Below, piece by piece: positions 22,577 through 27,903 of a DNA stretch of 27,903 bases. The position numbers and the translations under genes are program-made. The DNA comes from Alphaproteobacteria bacterium UBA7314 (GTDB lineage Bacteria; Pseudomonadota; Alphaproteobacteria; MPNO01; UBA830): assembly GCA_002471575.1 (NCBI GenBank), contig DKQG01000025.1, positions 2,285 to 30,187 on the forward strand, read 5' to 3'. How positions within the stretch are numbered: the first letter of the stretch is position 1; every line of letters begins with the position of its first letter. The notes beneath the pieces are model-generated. The model did no database searches. It worked only from the letters and a program-made list of their open reading frames with translations, and was not told the origin of the DNA.

Positions 22577-22949
22577 CTACGTGAATTTGCCCAATCGTCT
22601 GATTCGCTCCAAGCTTTGATTACATATCGCGGCCATGCGCCTCGGGCAATCAGCGCGCTCTTGGAGAACGGGAGTATCTTTACGCCCCACAAGATACTGA
22701 TCATCGGCGCGGATGGTCCGAGATCTCGGCGCCAGTTGCATCGAAGCCGTTGCTTTCAAGAGAGTCACGCAAAGTTTCACCTCCACGAAGAGGATAGCGG
22801 CTACGCAGCGCACCACGATATCGATTTTCCACGGCGGGCAGGCGCATCCGACGATCCAGTATCCTCTGGACTTTCAGACGCAGCAGGATGACTGCCAGAG
22901 ATTCTCCGGAAACGCCGCGGAGCTTCCAGTCCCGGCGGCTACTGTTCAT
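22577..22949 (-). pseudogene. yraN: YraN-family (UPF0102) gene broken by frameshift
   Basis: An ATG at 22949, overlapping the rsmI stop by 11 bases, opens WKLRGVSGESLAVILLRLKV, then QRILDRRMRLPAVE, the normal YraN N terminus (relatives: GExLAAxYLRLKGYRILARRxRTPVGEID). At a run of four T on the plus strand (22825-22828) the frame shifts. The neighbouring frame continues EIDIVVRCVAAILFVEVK, the conserved nuclease-like core (GEIDLVxRxxxxLVFVEVK). One extra A on the coding strand explains this break. Downstream, TLRDSLES fits better in the original frame, and the C terminus is degraded (LGKFT then TAG at 22577). Position after rsmI and before BON is exactly where yraN belongs. Confidence 0.82.
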
Positions 22950-23892
22950 CGGGGTCAATGTCGCGCGATAGTTCCAGCGCGCGGCGGTAGATTTCCTTTC
23001 GCGGCGCGCCGGTCGCCGCGGCGACCGTTGCGGCGGTGTCACGGACACTCATTCTGGACAGTGAGTACGTCAGCAGCGCATCTATCTCGTTCACGTCGAC
23101 GGGAGCTTCCTCCGGCGGGCCGACGACAAGAACAACTTCACCCTTGGGCGCATCTTCGTGCCGGAATGTTTCGGCAAGGTCATCGAGGCGCCCACGGATC
23201 ACCTCTTCATAAAGCTTGGTCAGTTCCCGCGCGATCGCGGCCGGCCGGTTACCGAGACCATCCGCCAACGCTGCTAGCGAGCCAGCGAGACGGCGAGGCG
23301 ATTCAAGAAATATCAGGGTTGCACGCAGCGTTGCAAATTCAGCGATCGTATCGCGGCGTCCCTTGTCCTTTGCAGGTAGATAGCCGGCGAACAGAAATCG
23401 GTCGGATGGCAATCCGGATAACACCAACGCAACCAGTGGCGACGCGGGTCCGGGTGCCGCGGTAACATAAACGCCCGCGTCGACGGCATCGGTAACTAGC
23501 CTGTACCCCGGATCGGAAACGAGCGGCGTTCCCGCATCTGATACTAACGCAACGGTTTCGCCTTTTTTTAGACGTTCAATTATACCGTGGCGAACAGACT
23601 CGGAGCTGTGATCGTGATAGGAGATCATTCTGGCTTTTATGCCACGGGCGGACAATAACTTACCGGTGACACGGGTATCCTCACAGGCGATGGTGTCTGC
23701 CGTTGTCAGAATCGCGGCGGCGCGGTCGGAGAGATCACCCAAGTTGCCGATCGGTGTCGCCACAATATAAAGCCCGGGGCGCAGCTGCGTGCTTGAGCTC
23801 GAGCGTTTACTCGCGGCAGACGCATCGCTAGGGTGCGCTCCGTCCGTTTCCGGAGAAACGGATGATTTGCTGTTGTCAGGGATCGGAACCAT
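22939..23892 (-). CDS. rsmI: 16S rRNA 2'-O-ribose C1402 methyltransferase RsmI
   Basis: A 317-residue tetrapyrrole-methylase-fold enzyme that 2'-O-methylates C1402 in the ribosomal P site. After a Ser-rich extension of about 38 residues come GLYIVATPIGNLGDLSDRAA, CEDTRVTGKLL, SYHDHSSES, VALVSDAGTPLVSDPGYRLV and AAPGPASPLVALVLSGLPSD, all signatures of RsmI. The C terminus (SVRDTAATVAAATGAPRKEI then YRRALELSRD) is also typical. The start ATG at 23892 lies only 2 bases from the divergent ATG at 23895, so its ribosome site and promoter must lie within the other gene. No better internal start is seen. It is followed by broken yraN. Confidence 0.95.
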   Translation of the reverse strand: MVPIPDNSKSSVSPETDGAHPSDASAASKRSSSSTQLRPGLYIVATPIGNLGDLSDRAAAILTTADTIACEDTRVTGKLLSARGIKARMISYHDHSSESVRHGIIERLKKGETVALVSDAGTPLVSDPGYRLVTDAVDAGVYVTAAPGPASPLVALVLSGLPSDRFLFAGYLPAKDKGRRDTIAEFATLRATLIFLESPRRLAGSLAALADGLGNRPAAIARELTKLYEEVIRGRLDDLAETFRHEDAPKGEVVLVVGPPEEAPVDVNEIDALLTYSLSRMSVRDTAATVAAATGAPRKEIYRRALELSRDIDPDEQ

Positions 23893-23894
23893 AG

Positions 23895-25316
23895 ATGGCG
23901 CTTTCTTCCGAATTTAACCAACCGGGAGCAATATTTGTTTGTATCGCCGCGCTTTTGGTCGCGGCCTGTCAGGATACGAAAACTGGTGACGGAGGCAACG
24001 GTCCCGTCCTATCCGCGGCGGTGAATGCCTCGCGCGTTGAAACGCCCTTACCCGGCAACCCGTTATTGCAGAGAAAATCGTCGCCTATGCCGGTAAAGCC
24101 GAACACGGCATCTAAGGTCGCAACGTTGCCGGTCGCGCCGCCGGAGAGCGTTGAGTTGACCCCACCGGAAACTGTCCGCAACCAGGTGCGGGTCGCTTTG
24201 CTGGTGCCGTTGAGTGGCCCCGGTAGTGCAGTAGGACAGGTCCTTCTGGATGCGGCCACATTGGCTGTATTCGACATCGCGAACGGTGATTTCGTTCTCA
24301 TGCCTATAGATACCAAAGGGACCGCAGAAGGTGCGTTGAGTGCAGCCGAAGAGGCCGTTGCCGCGAATGTGAAACTGGTGATCGGTCCAGTATTTTCAGA
24401 TGCCGTGAGCGCCGCTGCGCCGCCCATTCTTGAAGCCGGGCTCAATATGCTGGCCTTTTCCAACAACAGCGCCGTATCAGAGCCCGGCGTCTATTTGTCG
24501 GGGTTGTCACCTGAGGCACAGATTGAACGAGTCATACAGTACGCTGCAGCCCGGGGGTTGCAGCGAATTGCTGCGCTGGTTCCGCCGGGGCCACTTGGAA
24601 CGCGTATCACCAAAGCACTTCGGGGCTCCGCGACAATCACCGGTATAAAGGTCAGCCGGGTCAGAGAATTCGGCGCTACGCCGGGCGAAATCGCCGCATC
24701 AATAAAACTGATCAGCAATTATGACGACCGCCGCGCGGCGCTCCTCGAACAGCGGAAAGAGCTTGAAGGGCAGGAAGACGAAGGATCACGACGGGCACTC
24801 ACCCGGCTGGAAATTCTTGAGACGATCGGACCGGTACCATTTGATGCACTCCTTGTCGCCGCATCGGGACAGGATTTGATAAACGCCGCGGCTCAGCTGG
24901 GTAATTACGATATCGATACGAAACGTACGCGTATTCTGGGGACGTCTGACTGGGTGGCGGAAGGGACCGGACGGGAGCCGTCGCTCGTGGGAGCTTGGTT
25001 TGCGACGCCGCCCATGGACGCTGCCGTCAATTTTGCTGAGAAATATCGCAAAATGTACGAAATATCTCCGCCCGCCATCGCGGCATCGGCTTACGACCTC
25101 GTCGCGCTTGCTGCTATCCTGGGCTCTCAAGAAAATGGCCCAAAATTTGACCAGACGACCCTGACCTCCGAAAGCGGGTTTGCTGGCGTCGGCGGGCTTT
25201 TCCGTTTTTTAAACAACGGGTCATCCGAGCGTAGCCTGGAGATACGCGAAGTTCAGAACCGCGGTAGCCGCGTGATAGATCCCGCTCGCAAACGCTTTGG
25301 AAACAACGCCAACTAG
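23895..25316 (+). CDS. LppC/LpoA-type penicillin-binding-protein activator lipoprotein
   Basis: A 473-residue lipoprotein with a periplasmic-binding-protein fold. The signal sequence ends in LLVAACQD (Cys25). A disordered linker (26-90) leads to the type 1 binding-protein domain: VRVALLVPLSGPGSAVGQVL, DAATLAVFDIANGDFVLMPI, LVIGPVFSDAVSAAAPPILE, LNMLAFSNNSAV and GTRITKAL. The second lobe has FDALLVAASGQDLI and GTSDWVAEG. Relatives are annotated as penicillin-binding protein activator or ABC-type amino-acid-binding protein; the alphaproteobacterial members are not proven PBP1A activators. Divergent from rsmI as in other alphaproteobacteria. Its TAG stop overlaps the stop of the convergent hemW gene in the shared bases CTAG. 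Confidence 0.87.
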   Translation: MALSSEFNQPGAIFVCIAALLVAACQDTKTGDGGNGPVLSAAVNASRVETPLPGNPLLQRKSSPMPVKPNTASKVATLPVAPPESVELTPPETVRNQVRVALLVPLSGPGSAVGQVLLDAATLAVFDIANGDFVLMPIDTKGTAEGALSAAEEAVAANVKLVIGPVFSDAVSAAAPPILEAGLNMLAFSNNSAVSEPGVYLSGLSPEAQIERVIQYAAARGLQRIAALVPPGPLGTRITKALRGSATITGIKVSRVREFGATPGEIAASIKLISNYDDRRAALLEQRKELEGQEDEGSRRALTRLEILETIGPVPFDALLVAASGQDLINAAAQLGNYDIDTKRTRILGTSDWVAEGTGREPSLVGAWFATPPMDAAVNFAEKYRKMYEISPPAIAASAYDLVALAAILGSQENGPKFDQTTLTSESGFAGVGGLFRFLNNGSSERSLEIREVQNRGSRVIDPARKRFGNNAN

Positions 25317-26485
25317 TCGAAATCAAGCACTAGTGCCTCTATGACGGCGTTTAGACGCTGTCGCCCGGCCTCTGTTGCGCGCAAGTGCGTGCCGTCGATA
25401 TCGATCAACCCGGCCTCTTGGAGTAAATAGGCGCTGCCCGTGTCGATGCTATCAAGCAGATCGGCGCCGGTTATCGCCGCAAACAGGCGGCGATCAATGC
25501 CGGCAACCAACCGTAACCCCATCATAATGCATTCGATTCTTAGTTCTGCTTCCGAAATGACAGAGAAAATGCGTGTAGCATGACCCCTTTCTTCCCTCAT
25601 GCTGAGCCAGTTTCCCGGCAGGGGCGCCTGTTCGGTTCTGTATCGTGTACCGCCAATTGTCAGCCGGCCATGGGCGCCAGGACCAATGCCGATATAGTCG
25701 CCACCCCGCCAGTATATAAGATTGTGGCGGCTTTCTAGCCCGCTAACGGCGTAATTTGATACTTCATAGCCATTCAGACCCCTATTCGTCGTCATTTCAG
25801 TGGTCAAGTCGTATAAATCTGCCGCTAACTCGTCATTTAGCGGGTCGAATGCGCCATCCCGGTGATCGGAATAAAACTTCGTGCCTTTCTCAACCGTCAG
25901 TTGATAGAGCGACAGATGTCCCGTATCGAAGGCAAGCGCCTCATCGAGTTGACGGGCCCATTCTTCGGGCTGCTGACCGGGCAATGCATAAATCAAATCA
26001 AAAGAACTGCGATCAAAGGTTCGTTTCGCAATTGTAACCGCTTCTTTAGCCTCCTCTGCGCCGTGCCCCCGGCCGAGAAAGCGCAATGCCGCATCATCGA
26101 AAGACTGCACGCCAATCGAAATTCGGTTGACGCCAGCTGTCTTGAAATCCTCAAATTTTCGGGCTTCGACGGAAGACGGATTAGCCTCCAGCGTGATTTC
26201 GATATCGGGGGCAAGTGTCCAGTAAGACGACAGCGCATCCAGAACCGCCGCAGCCGTAGCAGGCGGCATCAGAGACGGTGTCCCACCACCAAAAAAAACC
26301 GTATCCAGGTGCCGGCCTTTTGTTTTGATTCCGTAATGATCCAGCTCAGCCAACAGTCCGGATCGCCAAGTATCCTGGTCGACACTATCAGCAACGTGCG
26401 AATTAAAGTCGCAGTACGGACATTTGGAAACGCAGAACGGCCAGTGCACATAAAGGCCGAAGCCGCCCGGTGGATCGAAGGGCAT
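25313..26485 (-). CDS. hemW: HemW-type radical SAM heme chaperone
   Basis: A 390-residue radical-SAM protein formerly called HemN-like; HemW binds heme and is thought to deliver it to respiratory enzymes. The start GFGLYVHWPFCVSKCPYCDF contains the Fe4S4 motif C18-x3-C22-x2-C25. Further motifs are VFFGGGTPSLMPP, EANPSSVEARKFEDFKTAGV, RISIGVQSFDDAALRFLGRG and SFDLIYALPGQ. The HemN C-terminal domain follows (GYEVSNYAVSGLESRHNLIY, IGIGPGAHGRL). I prefer ATG 26485, which has GGGGA closely upstream. ATG 26536, overlapping the rdgB stop as TGATG, would add 17 residues and is the alternative. It is third in rph-rdgB-hemW. Confidence 0.93.
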   Translation of the reverse strand: MPFDPPGGFGLYVHWPFCVSKCPYCDFNSHVADSVDQDTWRSGLLAELDHYGIKTKGRHLDTVFFGGGTPSLMPPATAAAVLDALSSYWTLAPDIEITLEANPSSVEARKFEDFKTAGVNRISIGVQSFDDAALRFLGRGHGAEEAKEAVTIAKRTFDRSSFDLIYALPGQQPEEWARQLDEALAFDTGHLSLYQLTVEKGTKFYSDHRDGAFDPLNDELAADLYDLTTEMTTNRGLNGYEVSNYAVSGLESRHNLIYWRGGDYIGIGPGAHGRLTIGGTRYRTEQAPLPGNWLSMREERGHATRIFSVISEAELRIECIMMGLRLVAGIDRRLFAAITGADLLDSIDTGSAYLLQEAGLIDIDGTHLRATEAGRQRLNAVIEALVLDFD

Positions 26486-26535
26486 GGTTTCCCCGCAGAC
26501 AAGGCCAGGATCGGCGGGCCTCCGGCAGGCTCCCA

Positions 26536-27138
26536 TCAAGTGAGCGGGAAACAGGCGTCGATCAACTTGCGGAACGCAACCGCCCGATGACTCTTCGCAT
26601 GCTTTTCCATCGGCTCGATCTCGCCGTACGTGCCGGTATCGCCCTCTCCCAGAAACATCGGGTCATAACCGAAGCCCCGATCGCCCCGAGGCGGCCAGAC
26701 GAGCGTACCGTCAACCGTGCCCTCGAAAATCTCCGAATGTCCATCAGGCCAGGTAAGGGCAAGCGCGCACACGAATTGTGCCCTGCGATCAGCGGCATCG
26801 CCCATTTCCGCGTTTACGCGTGCCATTGCGACGTCGAAATCCTTTTGGGGACCGCCCCACCTGGCGGAGTAAATTCCAGGCGAGCCATCCAGAGCGTTGA
26901 CACAGAGGCCCGAATCATCGGCCAATGCCGGCAATTTTGTCGCTAACGCCGCGGCGTGTGCCTTTAGTTTAGCATTCGCAGCGAAAGTTAGGCCTGTTTC
27001 CTCCGGTTCCGGTAAATTCAGCTCCGCAGCCGACACGACCTCAACTGACCAAGGGTCGAGAAGCTCGCCGATCTCGCGCACCTTGCCGGAATTGTGGCTG
27101 GCGATTATCAACCTCTTTTCGGTAAACCGGCGCGCCAC
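26536..27138 (-). CDS. rdgB: RdgB/HAM1 non-canonical purine NTP pyrophosphatase
   Basis: A 200-residue house-cleaning enzyme that hydrolyses dITP, XTP and related nucleotides. It has KRLIIASHNSGKVREIGELL (substrate/phosphate-binding SHNxGK), FAANAKLKAHAAA, ALADDSGLCVNALDGSPGIY (the DDSGL metal site), SARWGG and the C-terminal RGFGYDPMFLGEGD. GTG 27138 is chosen because GGGAG lies 7 bases upstream; the in-frame TTG at 27144 is too near that site. It starts 2 bases after the rph stop. Its TGA touches a possible hemW ATG. Confidence 0.95.
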   Translation of the reverse strand: MARRFTEKRLIIASHNSGKVREIGELLDPWSVEVVSAAELNLPEPEETGLTFAANAKLKAHAAALATKLPALADDSGLCVNALDGSPGIYSARWGGPQKDFDVAMARVNAEMGDAADRRAQFVCALALTWPDGHSEIFEGTVDGTLVWPPRGDRGFGYDPMFLGEGDTGTYGEIEPMEKHAKSHRAVAFRKLIDACFPLT

Positions 27139-27140
27139 GA

Positions 27141-27857
27141 TCAATCTCCCAGCGCCATTATCTGTGCCGTCGTCAACTCGCCGATGCCTTTCTTGGCGAG
27201 TTCCAGCAATTGCAGGAATGCTTCCTCGGAAAACGGTTCCTGTTCAGCGGTTCCCTGAATTTCGACGATTCCACCCGACCCGGTCAGCACAAAATTCGCG
27301 TCTGCTTCGGCGTTGGAATCCTCCGGATAGTCGAGGTCGAGAACCGGTGTACCCTCGAAAATGCCGCAGGATACCGCCGCGGTGGAGCCGGTCACGGGAT
27401 CTTTCGCCAGCGAACCCGACCGCACGAGGGCGTCGGTCGCGATTTTCAGCGCCACCCAGGCGCCGGTGATGGATGCCGTCCGCGTTCCGCCGTCGGCCTG
27501 AATGACGTCGCAATCCAGACGTATCTGCCGCTCGCCCAGCGCTTTAAGATCGATAACCGCGCGCAACGAGCGGCCGATCAGCCGCTGGATCTCCTGGGTG
27601 CGTCCGGATTGCTTACCCCGCGCCGCTTCGCGATCCGTGCGATCATGGGTCGATCGCGGCAGCATCCCGTATTCAGCAGTCACCCACCCACGGCCTGAAT
27701 TACGCATCCACGGCGGAACGCGCTCCTCGACGGTCGCGTTACAAAGGACGTGCGTATCGCCGAATTTCGCAAGGCACGAACCTTCCGCGTAGGGCGTGAA
27801 GCCCGTTTCAAGGGTAACGGATCGCATCTGATCTGGGGAACGGCCGGAAGGGCGCAT
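27141..27857 (-). CDS. rph: Ribonuclease PH
   Basis: A 238-residue phosphorolytic 3'-5' exoribonuclease that trims tRNA 3' ends. From ATG 27857 it begins MRPSGRSPDQMRSVTLETGF, then EGSCLAKFGDTHVLCNATVE. Then come WVTAEYGMLPRSTHDRTDRE, GRTQEIQRLIGRSLRAVIDL and LDCDVIQADGGTRTASITGA, which contains the catalytic/metal DCDVIQADGGTRTA motif. The ATG has GGAGAA 5 bases upstream; an earlier in-frame start at 27896 would add 13 unconvincing residues. It is the first gene of rph-rdgB-hemW. The remaining 46 bases to the window end are leader or promoter sequence and show nothing certain. Confidence 0.96.
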   Translation of the reverse strand: MRPSGRSPDQMRSVTLETGFTPYAEGSCLAKFGDTHVLCNATVEERVPPWMRNSGRGWVTAEYGMLPRSTHDRTDREAARGKQSGRTQEIQRLIGRSLRAVIDLKALGERQIRLDCDVIQADGGTRTASITGAWVALKIATDALVRSGSLAKDPVTGSTAAVSCGIFEGTPVLDLDYPEDSNAEADANFVLTGSGGIVEIQGTAEQEPFSEEAFLQLLELAKKGIGELTTAQIMALGD

Positions 27858-27903
27858 GGTATTCTCCTGCAATGGAAGTGGGCGCAAGCTATCCAAGCCG
27901 TCA

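Noticed and set aside
1..27903. Recoding of TAG as an amino acid
   Set aside because: Thirteen conserved genes (including hslU, hisA, hisF, hisE, rsmI and hemW) end in TAG at the length normal for their family, so TAG acts as a stop. Local readthrough remains possible but recoding is not supported.
1..27903. CRISPR array, tRNA, rRNA, IS element or prophage
   Set aside because: No direct-repeat array, cloverleaf, transposase or phage gene was seen on reading both strands by eye.

Overview
The window reads as a chromosomal segment of an alphaproteobacterium, most likely Rhodospirillales-like. The neighbourhoods are typical of that class: fxsA / Tim44-like / mltA / Smr; hslV-hslU beside hisB-DUF2628-hisH-GNAT-hisA-hisF-hisE-HIT; gshB / SirB1 / BON / yraN / rsmI; and an LppC-type lipoprotein facing hemW-rdgB-rph. 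No tRNA, rRNA, insertion sequence, prophage or CRISPR array was seen.

Layout. 1-1244: the 5' end of typA and an adenosine-kinase-like PfkB gene (minus strand). 1388-3072: EI24 membrane protein, bactofilin and a small lipoprotein (plus), converging on fxsA (3088-3606, minus). 3805-6410: a structured leader, a Tim44-like protein, the MltA murein transglycosylase, a possible tiny exported peptide and an Smr protein. 6414-8276: the HslVU protease (minus). 8273-9019: a dead cyclic-nucleotide-binding gene. 9264-14229: the histidine block. 14234-16178: another dead gene, a PACE-type efflux protein and a DHDPS-family aldolase (minus). 16597-18057: a glutathione-S-transferase-like gene and an FkbM methyltransferase, followed by a decayed second GST copy on the opposite strand. 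18784-22949: a basic hypothetical protein, gshB flanked by two MetE/UROD-type remnants, SirB1, BON and a broken yraN. 22939-27857: rsmI, an LppC-type lipoprotein, hemW, rdgB and rph.

The genes work together in recognisable groups. HisH and HisF form the imidazole-glycerol-phosphate synthase; HisE, HisA and HisB act before and after it. HslU unfolds substrates for HslV. Bactofilin, MltA and the LppC-like lipoprotein concern the cell envelope. TypA, RsmI and RNase PH concern ribosomes and RNA.

The striking property is decay. Seven loci are recognisable former genes: cNMP-binding protein, ICL/PEP-mutase family protein, an unidentified gene, GST, two MetE/UROD-type genes and yraN. Several carry in-frame TAG or TAA codons with the reading frame otherwise preserved. 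The core genes between them look intact. This suggests recent or continuing genome reduction, as in host-associated or niche-restricted lineages (inference). No convincing new multi-gene defence or biosynthetic system was found. The most unusual points are the nonsense-type pseudogenes, a HisA-TAG-HisF arrangement in one frame, heavy use of TAG as stop, and several structured leaders.
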